A DNA stretch of 64,000 nucleotides from Palsa-147 sp036513895 (GTDB lineage: Bacteria > Acidobacteriota > Terriglobia > Acidiferrales > UBA7541), in the NCBI GenBank assembly GCA_036513895.1, contig DATBYF010000112.1, positions 10,134 through 74,133 on the forward strand. Direction: 5' to 3'. The translations under genes and the position numbers were made by a program. The notes under the pieces were generated by a model. That model searched no databases, had not been told where the DNA came from, and worked only from the letters and a program-made list of their open reading frames with translations. Positions 43,791 through 53,225 of the stretch are shown here, piece after piece. Position 1 is the stretch's first letter; each line of letters starts with the position of its first letter.

Positions 43791-45290
43791 TTGTCGGTGT
43801 CTGCTTCGTCGAAACCTCGCGTTCGGTTCGCACCGTCGCCGACGGGCTATCTGCACGTCGGCGGTGCGCGCACGGCGCTGTTTAATTGGCTGTTCGCCAA
43901 GCACGAAGGCGGCACGCTGCTCTTGCGCGTGGAAGATACCGACGTTGAGCGCAATCGCCCCGAGCTAGTTGAGGGCATCCTCGACAGCCTGCGTTGGCTT
44001 GGAATCGAGTGGGATGAAGGCCCCTACTTCCAATCGCAACGGCTGGGTTTGTATCGCGCCGCCGCCGAAAGCTTGCTCGCGAGTGGCGCCGCTTACGCAT
44101 GCTACTGCCAGGCTTCGCAATATGCGGGCGCGGATGCCGGCCCTCCCATCGAAGAGGTTGAAGATGACGGGGACCTCGAGAAAAGCGCGGATGCGCGCAA
44201 GAGTTTTCGCCGGAGCGCGTGTTCGTGCGTTGATCTGACGCCGGAGGAACGCGCTCAAAAGAATACCGCTGGCGAGCCATACGCGATTCGCTGCCGCGTT
44301 CCCAAATCTGGTGTGTCCAAATTCGAAGATGCCGTCTTCGGGCCGCGCGAGGTGCAGAACGAGGAGATCGAAGACTTCGTGTTGCTGCGATCAAATGGCT
44401 TGCCCACGTATCAATTGAGCGTCGTCGTAGACGACATTGATATGCGCATCAGCCACGTTATCCGCGGCGCGGACCATCTCTCAAACACGCCAAAACAGGT
44501 GCTCATCTACCAGGGGCTGGGCGAGAAGCCGCCGATCTTCGCGCACGTTCCGCTGATTCTGGGCCCGGATCGCACGCGACTTTCCAAGCGCCACGGCGCG
44601 ACGAGCGTCACTTCGTATGTCGAGGAAGGATTTCTGCCCGAAGCGTTTCGAAATTTTCTGGCGTTGCTGGGGTGGTCGCCGGGCGAAGATCTGGAGTACT
44701 TGCCGACGCCCGAGCTTGTCGCGCGCTTTTCGCTCGGCGGCGTGAGCCGTACCAACGCCGTGTTCGATCGCGCCAAGCTCGAGTGGTACAACGCCCAATA
44801 TCTTCAGAAGATGCCGATTGATGAGCTGTTGCCGCACGTTGAGGCGCAGTTGCGCATGGCCAAGATTTGGCAGGACGAATGGGGCGGCGAGCAGCGCGAT
44901 TGGTTTGCGCGAACCGTGGATCTCGTCCGCGCAAGGACGCGGCTCCTGCCCGATTTCACCACATGGGCGCGCGCATTTTTCACCGATGATTTTGAATATG
45001 AATCGGACGCGACAGAGAAATTCTGGAAAGATGAGAAAGTTCCCGTGCTGCTCGATAAATTGGCAAACGCCCTCGAAGCTTTGCCCGATTGGAATCACGA
45101 CGCGTGCGATCAGGCGCTGCGCCAATTGGCCGCTGCCGAGGGAGTCAAAGCCGGTCTGCTGATCAATGCCACACGCGTTGCGATTGTCGGCCGCGCTGTA
45201 GCGCCGCCGCTATTCGACACGATGGTTGCGCTGGGCCGCGATCGCGTGGTTACGCGCATTCGACGCGCCCTGCTCACCCTGAAGAAATAA
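43791..45290 (+). CDS. gltX: Glutamyl-tRNA synthetase
   Basis: 499 aa. HIGH-type motif PSPTGYLHVGGARTALF (about 13-29) and KMSKS-type RLSKRHGATSV (about 263) are both intact, with VEDTDVERN between them. The start is TTG after GGAAGGAAAG, with a GTG two codons later as alternative. It attaches glutamate to tRNA-Glu. A CPC-type zinc motif seems absent; a CYC pair with a Cys-rich insertion (ACYCQASQY and RSACSCV) sits where zinc binds in some members. Whether it discriminates tRNA-Gln cannot be seen. Confidence 0.95.
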   Translation: MSVSASSKPRVRFAPSPTGYLHVGGARTALFNWLFAKHEGGTLLLRVEDTDVERNRPELVEGILDSLRWLGIEWDEGPYFQSQRLGLYRAAAESLLASGAAYACYCQASQYAGADAGPPIEEVEDDGDLEKSADARKSFRRSACSCVDLTPEERAQKNTAGEPYAIRCRVPKSGVSKFEDAVFGPREVQNEEIEDFVLLRSNGLPTYQLSVVVDDIDMRISHVIRGADHLSNTPKQVLIYQGLGEKPPIFAHVPLILGPDRTRLSKRHGATSVTSYVEEGFLPEAFRNFLALLGWSPGEDLEYLPTPELVARFSLGGVSRTNAVFDRAKLEWYNAQYLQKMPIDELLPHVEAQLRMAKIWQDEWGGEQRDWFARTVDLVRARTRLLPDFTTWARAFFTDDFEYESDATEKFWKDEKVPVLLDKLANALEALPDWNHDACDQALRQLAAAEGVKAGLLINATRVAIVGRAVAPPLFDTMVALGRDRVVTRIRRALLTLKK

Positions 45291-45344
45291 TCTAGATGAA
45301 GTCTGGAATTACTTGGGGCATTACTCGCGGCATTACGTGAATTG

Positions 45345-45929
45345 CTACTTGGACTGGCTCTTGAAGATTTCAGGGTGGGCGGCGTGCGGCTTCGCGTTCG
45401 CCGCCACTATTTTCACATTCACGGGTACTGCAACTTTTGCCGGCGGCAAACATGCCGACATATTGCACGCCTGAAATCGCAATGTAAAAGGCAGCGTTGC
45501 CTCACCTTGAGCCGCCCCGGCCTCCGCCGCCATCTTCACGCGAATCGTGACGCTTCCCGAGTACACCGAGAGCTTTTCCTTCGAGAAATCGAACTGCAGC
45601 ATTTGCCCGTCGGGATATGTCGTACCCGTTTCGCGAAATCCCGGCGCCGACGCGAGCGTTACGCCAGTCGGAATCAGATATTCCTCCGATGGGGTGTGCG
45701 AATTCATGTGATAGCCGTTGAGAATATCTACGACGATGGCGACTTCGAACGGATGTCCGGCCGGAACTTCATCGAGCGAAACATACGCGTGCGGTTTTGC
45801 GACGGACGCTCCGCTCGGCAATGAAGAACCGGTTTGAGCCGCAATCTGCGGCACGCTAACGACTGCCAAGGCAAAGATGATAATGAAGCTCACCGCGATA
45901 GCTACGCTGAATCTGCGCCGTGCCTGCAT
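45345..45929 (-). CDS. DsbD N-terminal (alpha) domain protein, separately encoded
   Basis: 194 aa from ATG 45929. Signal peptide/anchor at about 8-30 (VAIAVSFIIIFALAVVSV). The immunoglobulin-like domain has LRFQACNMSACLPPAKVAV, the CxxxxC pair that carries electrons in DsbD-alpha. Its ATG overlaps the cyaY stop by one base. It would receive reducing power passed through CcdA and hand it to periplasmic partners. A longer reading to 46073 overlaps cyaY and is rejected. Confidence 0.8.
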   Translation of the reverse strand: MQARRRFSVAIAVSFIIIFALAVVSVPQIAAQTGSSLPSGASVAKPHAYVSLDEVPAGHPFEVAIVVDILNGYHMNSHTPSEEYLIPTGVTLASAPGFRETGTTYPDGQMLQFDFSKEKLSVYSGSVTIRVKMAAEAGAAQGEATLPFTLRFQACNMSACLPPAKVAVPVNVKIVAANAKPHAAHPEIFKSQSK

Positions 45930-46261
45930 CACACGCTCACCGTCGCGCCCAGTTGCTGCGTGAGAATCCGGCTCATCACTTGATTTAGCGTCTCGCCCGT
46001 CTTCTCCAGCACGAATGCGTTCGCGGTGTCCGACCACACAAGCTTGAAACTCGTGGCCAGCGCGGAAATCCACACCTGCCGCACCGGCGTATTCGGGCTG
46101 ATCACGAACCGCGTTTCGTCCTCATCCTCGAATTCCACTTCGAGCTTGCCGCTGCCCCCCTCGACTTGAAAATCGTGCTCGTCGCCGATTTCCATCAGCC
46201 GGCGGCGCAGCGATTCGAACGCCGCGTCGCACCTCTTTTGAAATTCCTGTTCGTCCATCAT
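45929..46261 (-). CDS. cyaY: Frataxin-family iron protein CyaY
   Basis: 110 aa. Full frataxin fold: FQKRCDAAFESLRRRL, the acidic ridge KLEVEFEDEDETRFVISPNT, then RQVWISALATSFKLVW. The acidic Asp/Glu stretch is the iron-binding face. CyaY donates iron to or regulates Fe-S cluster assembly. It sits inside the thiol/cytochrome-c operon rather than near isc/suf genes. The 1-nt overlap with the next gene suggests coupled translation. Confidence 0.88.
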   Translation of the reverse strand: MMDEQEFQKRCDAAFESLRRRLMEIGDEHDFQVEGGSGKLEVEFEDEDETRFVISPNTPVRQVWISALATSFKLVWSDTANAFVLEKTGETLNQVMSRILTQQLGATVSV

Positions 46262-46327
46262 CGCAATTCCATCATAACAATTTTAGATTAAGGCAGCCCG
46301 CGAGTGATTTGCAATAGCGCGCCAAAT

Positions 46328-46894
46328 TTATAAGGCGTGTTGAATGGCTTTTTCCAAATGATTGTGGCTCACGACGCCCACCACACGCGTGTCGATTTTC
46401 CCATCGCGAGTGATTATAAAGCTGGTCGGCAAACCCATGATGCCGCCGAATTTCGTCCCGAGATCGTCGTTCCCAAGTACAACCGGATATGGAATCGGCA
46501 GCGATTGGCCATCCACATCGAATTTTTCCTTCGCAACGAACGGGCCCACCACCGACGCTCCTTCGTCATCCATCGCCACGCCCAGTATAGTGAAGCCTTT
46601 ATCGCCGTATTTTTTCTGGAACTCGATCATCCACGGCGTTTCGATCTTGCACGGCTCGCACCAGGTGGCCCAGAAATTGACGAGCACGACTTTGCCCCGC
46701 AAGCTTCCAAGAGAAATCTCACTACCATCGAGCGACTTAAACGTCACGTTTGGCGCAGGCCCGAGCGGCCCTGAAATCGGCTCGTCATCCTCTTCCGCGC
46801 TGCTCTTATGCAGGAATTTCCCGCAACTCGTGAATGCGCCCATCACCGTCCCTAGAATTAATGCCAGCAATAGAAAAGGAAAATACTTCTTCAT
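46328..46894 (-). CDS. TlpA/ResA-like thioredoxin lipoprotein
   Basis: 188 aa from ATG 46894; the ORF extends to 47011 but that overlaps ccdA. Signal with a lipobox-like AFTSC (Cys24), so probably a membrane-anchored lipoprotein. The thioredoxin fold has the active site NFWATWCEPCK (C79, C82), a cis-Pro region GLPTSF and LRGKVVLVNFW. It will reduce disulfides in the periplasm, typically for cytochrome c maturation, with electrons from CcdA immediately upstream. Confidence 0.88.
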   Translation of the reverse strand: MKKYFPFLLLALILGTVMGAFTSCGKFLHKSSAEEDDEPISGPLGPAPNVTFKSLDGSEISLGSLRGKVVLVNFWATWCEPCKIETPWMIEFQKKYGDKGFTILGVAMDDEGASVVGPFVAKEKFDVDGQSLPIPYPVVLGNDDLGTKFGGIMGLPTSFIITRDGKIDTRVVGVVSHNHLEKAIQHAL

Positions 46895-46908
46895 CCGGCC
46901 GACTCCTA

Positions 46909-47775
46909 TCACAAAGAAAACCGATTCAGAAAATTCAACTTCCCGGAAAGCCAAGTCAGGCGATTCATGAATACCAGCCCGCCGATGGCCAGCAATAAAA
47001 CTCCACTGCACACTTCCACAACATGCATGTGGCGCCGGAAGCGCTTGTAGAATTTCAAGAAACTACCAATCCCGATCGCAGTGAGAAGAAACGGAATCGC
47101 GAGGCCCGCAGAATAAACCGCCAGCAAAAACACGCCCTGCCAAATCGTCTGGTTCGTTGCAGCCATCGCCAGCACCGCAGCGAGAATCGGCCCGATACAC
47201 GGCGTCCATCCGAAAGCGAACGCAAACCCCAGGAGAAAGCCGCTGAAGGCGCCGGGCTTCGCCCCGAGAGTCCTGAAATGAATGTCACGGTTCAACCAGC
47301 GCGTCAAAAACGGCCCGAGAAAGAAAATCACGGACGCCGAAAGAAAATGTACGGGGCGAATCCGCTCGCCAAACACACCCGGCTTCATCGCAACGAGAAT
47401 TCCACCGGCGACAAATACGGCGCCGATCAGCGCTCCGAGAACGATCGAAATTTTCGCGAGCACGCCAGTGAGATGCAGCCCAAAAAGCAGAATGAACGAA
47501 CCAGCGACGGGCGCCAGCAATGTGCGATTCTTCAGCAGAAATTCGCCGACGGCGCTGGCCGACGCACCAAACGTGATGAAGACAATCGAGAATCCCAGCA
47601 CGAAAGCAAACGCCGAGCCCAGCACGCTCGCTCGATTGCCCTCGCCCTCGCTCAGTTGCTCGACGCCGATGCCCGAGAGCATCGAAACATATCCCGGCAC
47701 CAGCGGGAGCACGCAGGGCGAAAGGAACGAGACAAGCCCCGCGAGAAACGCCGCGAAGATAGATACGTCACCCAA
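46909..47775 (-). CDS. ccdA: Cytochrome c biogenesis membrane protein CcdA
   Basis: 288 aa. Six or more membrane helices; the two redox Cys are C21 in SFLSPCVLPLVPGY and C193 in FGWTPCIGPIL. This is the DsbD-beta type transporter carrying electrons from cytoplasmic thioredoxin to the periplasm. The TTG start has only a purine-rich AAGAGAAAAA before it. It leads the operon ccdA-tlpA-cyaY-dsbD alpha. Confidence 0.93.
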   Translation of the reverse strand: MGDVSIFAAFLAGLVSFLSPCVLPLVPGYVSMLSGIGVEQLSEGEGNRASVLGSAFAFVLGFSIVFITFGASASAVGEFLLKNRTLLAPVAGSFILLFGLHLTGVLAKISIVLGALIGAVFVAGGILVAMKPGVFGERIRPVHFLSASVIFFLGPFLTRWLNRDIHFRTLGAKPGAFSGFLLGFAFAFGWTPCIGPILAAVLAMAATNQTIWQGVFLLAVYSAGLAIPFLLTAIGIGSFLKFYKRFRRHMHVVEVCSGVLLLAIGGLVFMNRLTWLSGKLNFLNRFSL

Positions 47776-48055
47776 TTTTTCTCTTCATGACTTCATGATA
47801 ATGATGTGCGCTCGATTGGATTCGCTTGTGGCTGTGAAGTTCCCGCTTAAATCGTATTTTCTCATAGCAACGCGACACGCGCCGACTCTTTCTCCACTTC
47901 TCCAATTCGAAGCTCGTCATGGTTTCTACTCATAAGTTAGACGCACGCGGGCCGATTACTGGTAACGCAGAACACTCCAGGTGCCAGACGAATCTTACGC
48001 GCTTGCATCATTGAACCAGAAAACGACATCTCGCATCCTGCTCTACCGCAAGGAT

Positions 48056-49465
48056 TTACATCGCGCCGTCAGCGGCGGAGGCTTCAGCCGCAATCTGCAG
48101 GAGTGTCGCCTCGTCCCAGCGCTTTCCGATAAGTTGCAGTCCGATTGGCAGCCCATTTTTTGTCCAACCGCACCGCATAGACATCGCAGGATTTCCCGAC
48201 ACGTTGGCGGGCCGGCTTAGCCGCACCATCGCCGAGCGCACCGTCTCTTCTTCGCCGAGAATTGTCACCATGCTTTCGCCGATTCGCGTCGCCGCAACGG
48301 GTGTTGCAGGCGCAACGATCACGTCCGCTGTGTCAAATGCCGCGTCGAACTCTGCGGTCGCGCGTTCCCGTGTTTCCATCGCCTGCAAATAATCAATGGC
48401 TTGCACCGTCGCGCCTTGCTCGAGCCGCTTTCGCACATCTTCCCCATATTCCTCGGCGCGCGCGGGATAGTAGCCCTGCGATTCGTGATATTGCCGCGCT
48501 TCCGCTAACGCAATCTGTGTTCCTGCTGCGCCCCAATTCGCTGCATCCGGCAATGAAATTTCTACGACGCTCGACCCTGCTCGTTCAAAACGATTGATCG
48601 CGGCGTCAATCGCCGCTTTTACTTCTTCATTCACGTGATCGAAGAAAAACTCGCTCGGCCGTCCGAACGTTAACTTTCTTGGCTTCGAGCGTCGCGATGT
48701 CCGCCTCGAAGATTTGCGCGTTGAAAAAGGCGAATGAAACGGGTGCCGCGTGTTCGATAAAACTTCGAGCAGCAGCGCCGCGTCAACCGCACTACGAGTA
48801 AGCGGACCCATATGGTCGAGACTCCGCGAAAGCGGAATCACCCCTCGACAGCTTACTCTGCCGAACGTCGGCTTCAGCCCAACGATTCCGCAAAGCGACG
48901 CCGGAATTCGAATCGAGCCGCCGGTATCCGTCCCGAGCGCCGCGAATGCCATTCCAGTCGTCACGGCAACGGCCGAACCGCCGCTCGAACCACCCGCGAC
49001 GCGTTCACGGTCCCACGGATTGCGCGCCGGGCCATAGTGAGAATTCTCATTCGTGATCCCATAAGCGAATTCATGCATATTCGTCTTGCCGACGATGATC
49101 GCGCCGGCACGGCGCAGCGCCCGCACCACATCGGCATCCTCATCCGGCACGAAATCCGCTAGGATCTTCGAGCCCGCCGTCGTACGCAGGCCCTTCGTTT
49201 CGATATTGTCCTTCAGTGCAATCGGAATTCCGTGTAACGGGCCGCGATACCGCTTGCGCAGAATCTCGCGTTCAGCTTTTCGCGCGGCATGTTTCGCCTG
49301 CTCGCCCGCAATGGTAATAAATGCATTTAGTTTTGGATTGAGCGTTTCGATTCGTTCGAGGGCAGCCTCGAGCAATTCGACGGGCGATATCTTGCGAGCA
49401 CGAATCAGCGGCGCAACGCTTTGAATGTCTAACGAAAGTAGGTCGTCGAGTTTTGCGCCCGGCAC
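48056..49465 (-). CDS. Amidase, GatA-like amidase-signature enzyme
   Basis: 469 aa from GTG 49465, ten bases after GAGGA that overlaps the lptD stop. The full Ser-cisSer-Lys triad can be read: K85 in IALKDN, S160 in AGGSSGGSA and S184 in TDTGGSIR (24 residues apart, the family spacing). The sequence is close to GatA of the tRNA-dependent amidotransferase, but gatB and gatC are not adjacent. It may be true GatA encoded apart from its partners or a separate amidase. The 13-bp gap means it is cotranscribed with lptD. Confidence 0.82.
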   Translation of the reverse strand: MPGAKLDDLLSLDIQSVAPLIRARKISPVELLEAALERIETLNPKLNAFITIAGEQAKHAARKAEREILRKRYRGPLHGIPIALKDNIETKGLRTTAGSKILADFVPDEDADVVRALRRAGAIIVGKTNMHEFAYGITNENSHYGPARNPWDRERVAGGSSGGSAVAVTTGMAFAALGTDTGGSIRIPASLCGIVGLKPTFGRVSCRGVIPLSRSLDHMGPLTRSAVDAALLLEVLSNTRHPFHSPFSTRKSSRRTSRRSKPRKLTFGRPSEFFFDHVNEEVKAAIDAAINRFERAGSSVVEISLPDAANWGAAGTQIALAEARQYHESQGYYPARAEEYGEDVRKRLEQGATVQAIDYLQAMETRERATAEFDAAFDTADVIVAPATPVAATRIGESMVTILGEEETVRSAMVRLSRPANVSGNPAMSMRCGWTKNGLPIGLQLIGKRWDEATLLQIAAEASAADGAM

Positions 49466-49478
49466 GGAATTCAGATCC

Positions 49479-51887
49479 TCAGAAAATCTTTTCCTGCCGG
49501 CGCAAATTCCCAGCCGAACCAAGATTGGCGATGAGCAACACAATCCTGTACTGGTTCTCGCTGCGCACCGTGCCGAGAGAAAGCTTCCGGTATTCGAACC
49601 CGATGCCGCAGCACGAGCCGTTGTAGGTAATCTGCGCCACCTGATTCTGGAAGTCGTGCTGCGTCAGATCGTAGCTGATACCAATCGAAGTATTCCATCC
49701 GCGGCGATTCATCTCGCCGTACCCGATCAGCGCTTGTACCTGGTCTGAGCGCGACTCGTAAACGAAATTCGGCGCCGGCACAGCCGGCCGCAGATTGATC
49801 GTCGAAAAATCCGCCACGGTGATGAACGATTCGCGATAAGGCTTCAATTTCAGCAGCCCGCCGATAGCCGTGAGTTCATTGCGCGTGGGATCGTAATCCA
49901 CTCGAAATTGGGCGTCGTAGTGGCTGCCTGGACTCACGCGGAAATCGCTGATGATCGGCGAAAAACGGCGCGGCTCGTCTGCAAACGCAAACGGCGTGAG
50001 TGCATCGAGCGTTTCAAACACGTTGCGCACGCCGGGAACCAACGCGCCGCCGAACGTCGGATCGAGAAAATATTTCTGTTTGATGTCCCAGCTCAGAAAT
50101 TCCACGGCGTCGCCGTCGTCATTCACTTTGCGGAAAAGCCGCTGCCGGATGCCGTATTCCACTTCATTCGTGTCGGTAAGCGTTTCGTCCTCGTCGAAGC
50201 GAATAAACCGGCCGAAATCGTTCACGCCATTAACGTAGTGATAGACGATGTCGGGCTCGATCGTATGTTTCCATTTCGCGTTCGCGCTTTGCCAAACGCG
50301 CTCGAAGACCGGCGGACGAATATCTATCGTCACTTCTTCCGTCGTACGAACCAGCGGAATGTTAAGCAGTTCGCCAAAAGTTCCAAGTTGCTCGCCATAA
50401 CGCGTCGAACGAAGCGTGAAAGTTGATGTCACACCGATCCACGGGCCCCAGCGCAGCGGCACGGTCACGCTCGGCGCAATTTCGCTTCGCGAAACGAAAC
50501 TCCCGCTGTCGAATCCCGTTACTGTATCCGAGCGATGAACCGCGCCGGTAAACGCGTCGAACGAAAAATAGAACGGCAGATGCTCGAAAGGCGCGCGCTC
50601 GACCGAATCAAAACGCACTTCGGGCGCGCTTCGAAGCGTCACCGAAGTGTCCGGTGAGTCGCTGAGAAAGTCTTTGTAGCTGATCGCCGCGATATTCAGG
50701 CTGTAGCCCGAAAAGTTATTGGTCGCAAACGCCGTGTTCCGCACTTCGGAGTTCACCGCTTGCGAGAACGTCTCCGCGAACGCCAGCCGGAACGTAAGCG
50801 ATGTCAATTGATCCAAATCAGTAACTGTGCGCCAGCCGTTAGGTAGCAGCGAGTCGAACGAAAAGCGAGCCTCGTGTCCCCCTTCTTTCAGTGGCGGGCC
50901 ACTCGGCTCTGGCAAACCGCGGTCAATCACGCCGTAATAACTCGCCTCTAGCTTCGTATTCGCCCAAGGCCGCATCCGCAGTACGCCGTTTTGACTCCAG
51001 CCGCGCAGGCTCAAATATGTTGCGCCAATCGAGAGATCCGACCAATCATTCGGCGCCCAGTAGTAAGAATCTCCGAAGAAGTAGCCCTTCACGGAAGAGT
51101 TGCCGAGATCGGGAATCATAAAACCGGATTGGCGCTGGTGGCTCGCAGGAAATGTGGCGTACGGCAAGTAAACGATTGGAAAGTAGAGCAATTGAAAATG
51201 CGAGTTTACCAACTGGACGTTTTTCTCGAGCCGGACGGTTGCTTCCGGTGCGAAGAATTTCCACGTTGGCTTGTCCGGCCGGCACACCGTAATCCACGCG
51301 TGATGGACTTTGTAAGTGGATTCGTCAATGCGCTCAGCGTCTCGCGCTTCGAAGTAAATAGGATTCGGAGTGATTAGCAGAGTGGGAATCGGCCGGCGCT
51401 GCATTTGCATCGTCGCGCGTACGTGATGGAAAGTGCCGCGCTCGGTCTGCAAATTGTACGTCGCTTCTTCCGCCTCCACATGTTGCGCCAAATGATCGAT
51501 CACCACGTGCCCGCGCGCAGTTGCCTGTTTTGTCGTGTCGTCGTACTCGACGTGATCGGCGCGCAGCCGGAAATTCTCGTAGAGGATTTCAACGCAGCCG
51601 TCGGCGTAGGTGATGTTGCCGGTGCGGTGTTGCGTCTCAGCTTCGAGCGTTGCCACGCTTGGTTCGCGCTTTTCCGTTGAATACTGGCAGCCAGGCGATG
51701 CCGGCGAGGCTTTCTCCGGAGATGACGTCGTCTGCGCGGGCGACGTTGTCTGCATGGACGTTGTTGCTTGTGCGAATGCTGCACTCCGCGCGTTTGCCAA
51801 TGGCGCAAACCCGTACGATATGGCGAAGAGTGCGATTAAGGTTTGCGCGGTTCGGCGAATGGTGGATGCCGCAGCGAAGTCTCGCAT
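49479..51887 (-). CDS. lptD: LPS-assembly outer-membrane protein LptD
   Basis: 802 aa from ATG 51887; the ORF runs to 52256 but that lead is basic and unlike a signal. Signal peptide at about 7-35 (TLIALFAISYGFAPLANARS). The N-terminal OstA/LptA-like domain follows (FRLRADHVEYDDTTKQATAR), then the LptD barrel domain: GFMIPDLGNSSVKGYFFGDS, YYWAPNDWSD and a long beta-rich section ending in aromatic EYRKLSLGT. It inserts lipopolysaccharide into the outer leaflet, so the organism has LPS-type lipid. Divergent from the RDD gene across about 245 bp. Confidence 0.9.
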   Translation of the reverse strand: MRDFAAASTIRRTAQTLIALFAISYGFAPLANARSAAFAQATTSMQTTSPAQTTSSPEKASPASPGCQYSTEKREPSVATLEAETQHRTGNITYADGCVEILYENFRLRADHVEYDDTTKQATARGHVVIDHLAQHVEAEEATYNLQTERGTFHHVRATMQMQRRPIPTLLITPNPIYFEARDAERIDESTYKVHHAWITVCRPDKPTWKFFAPEATVRLEKNVQLVNSHFQLLYFPIVYLPYATFPASHQRQSGFMIPDLGNSSVKGYFFGDSYYWAPNDWSDLSIGATYLSLRGWSQNGVLRMRPWANTKLEASYYGVIDRGLPEPSGPPLKEGGHEARFSFDSLLPNGWRTVTDLDQLTSLTFRLAFAETFSQAVNSEVRNTAFATNNFSGYSLNIAAISYKDFLSDSPDTSVTLRSAPEVRFDSVERAPFEHLPFYFSFDAFTGAVHRSDTVTGFDSGSFVSRSEIAPSVTVPLRWGPWIGVTSTFTLRSTRYGEQLGTFGELLNIPLVRTTEEVTIDIRPPVFERVWQSANAKWKHTIEPDIVYHYVNGVNDFGRFIRFDEDETLTDTNEVEYGIRQRLFRKVNDDGDAVEFLSWDIKQKYFLDPTFGGALVPGVRNVFETLDALTPFAFADEPRRFSPIISDFRVSPGSHYDAQFRVDYDPTRNELTAIGGLLKLKPYRESFITVADFSTINLRPAVPAPNFVYESRSDQVQALIGYGEMNRRGWNTSIGISYDLTQHDFQNQVAQITYNGSCCGIGFEYRKLSLGTVRSENQYRIVLLIANLGSAGNLRRQEKIF

Positions 51888-52132
51888 GTCGCGGAAAAGA
51901 GACCCGAGCGTAGCACGCCCTTCAAAGCGCAAGCAACGAGCGATCTCTCCGGCAACCGAAGCAGCCGCAGCGGCCACAGTGCCGCCGACGGTATTCGTGA
52001 CTGCGTCGTAGCCCGCGCGTTCCCTCCGCCCTTCGCAACTTGCCAATTCTTGATGCGCTTCAACTCTTCCGACCTGTGCTACGATGTCCTCGCTCCCTGT
52101 CACCGGGAACGTCCGCAGCGCAAAACGGACTG

Positions 52133-53056
52133 GTGATATACGAATGCTCGAAGTGTGGCGCTCTTCTGTTCGAAGACGCCGGTAAATGTTCTTTCTGTGA
52201 CGCACCCCTTCATGCGGCTCCCGGGCACGCGGCTCCCGAAGAAGAAGAATACGCAACCGTCCCCGCCAACGAGGTAGAACCTGACTGGCGTGCCGAGGTT
52301 GCCCGCCGCATGGAGATCTATCGCGCCCGCCGCCGGCGCTACCTGCCCAATGAATCCCAGCCGCCGCTACCCTTTCAAGGAGAGTCTCACGTCAATGCGG
52401 ATCTGCACGACCAAACAACGGAAGCAGCGGAGCCTTCTGCGCTCGCTCCCGCACAGCCGCTCCCTCGCTCCGCGCGAAAATTGATCCCGCCGCGTGCCCC
52501 TGACCGCGTGGAAATCTCCATCCTTCAGCCTGAACTCGATTTCTCGGCCGCGTCCGACGACCGCACCCATCCGCAAACGGCGCTCGTCCCGGTAGCCCCC
52601 TTGCGCGAGCGCCGCGAAGCTGGTCTGCTCGATGCCGCATTTCTGGCGTTTTCCTACGTCGGCTTCGGCGCGCTCTTCCATTCTCTCGGCGGCCGGCTCT
52701 CCTTCACCAAAGTAGGCGGGGTCGTTTTCGCCGCGACGTTTTTCCTCCTCTACACCATCTATTTCTCCATCTTCACGTTCTTCGGCGGTGCCACGCCGGG
52801 CATGCTCCTCCGCGGTCTCTATGTCGTGCGCCTGGATGGCCGCCTCGCCGACACGCGCCAGCTTCTCTGGCGCTCCTTCGGCTATCTGCTCTCCGGCGGT
52901 GCGCTGATGATGGGCTTCCTTTGGGCGCTCTGGGACGACGATCATTTCACCTGGCACGACCGGATGTCCCACACCTACGTGACCGAAGCGCTGCCCCTCG
53001 ACATTTCGGATTCCCTCGAGGTCGGCCAATCGCAGCAAACTTTCGCCCACAAATAG
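52133..53056 (+). CDS. RDD-family membrane protein with N-terminal zinc ribbon
   Basis: About 307 aa from GTG 52133. The first 25 residues hold a zinc-ribbon-like pair (ECSKCGALL and KCSFCDAPL). A charged linker follows, then the RDD domain with helices near 180-202, 208-232 and 270-290, and ATPGMLLRGLYVVRLDGR. RDD proteins are small transport or stability factors, poorly defined. The usual RDD arginine is seen in LLRGLYVVRLDGR. An in-frame extension upstream to 52040 is less likely. No clear ribosome site. Confidence 0.7.
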   Translation: MIYECSKCGALLFEDAGKCSFCDAPLHAAPGHAAPEEEEYATVPANEVEPDWRAEVARRMEIYRARRRRYLPNESQPPLPFQGESHVNADLHDQTTEAAEPSALAPAQPLPRSARKLIPPRAPDRVEISILQPELDFSAASDDRTHPQTALVPVAPLRERREAGLLDAAFLAFSYVGFGALFHSLGGRLSFTKVGGVVFAATFFLLYTIYFSIFTFFGGATPGMLLRGLYVVRLDGRLADTRQLLWRSFGYLLSGGALMMGFLWALWDDDHFTWHDRMSHTYVTEALPLDISDSLEVGQSQQTFAHK

Positions 53057-53225
53057 CATCGGAACTAGAGCGGCCGAAACCAGCGGAAATGGTATAATGG
53101 CGGTTTAACACTAGGCGGAAATAGGCACCTCTATCGCGGTCGCGAACGCATCTAATTCTCGAAGCCAGCCGGGACAGGCCGCCAGTCGGGGCACGCCGCC
53201 AGCCAGGTAGGCCGAAGGTAAAGAC

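Noticed and set aside
47023..47790. 255-codon plus-strand ORF opposite ccdA
   Set aside because: It is the complement of ccdA and tlpA; composition is Arg/Glu repetitive without any domain, whereas ccdA has all its motifs.
48056..49465. Naming the amidase gatA
   Set aside because: Sequence resembles GatA but gatB and gatC are not nearby, so other amidase functions cannot be excluded.
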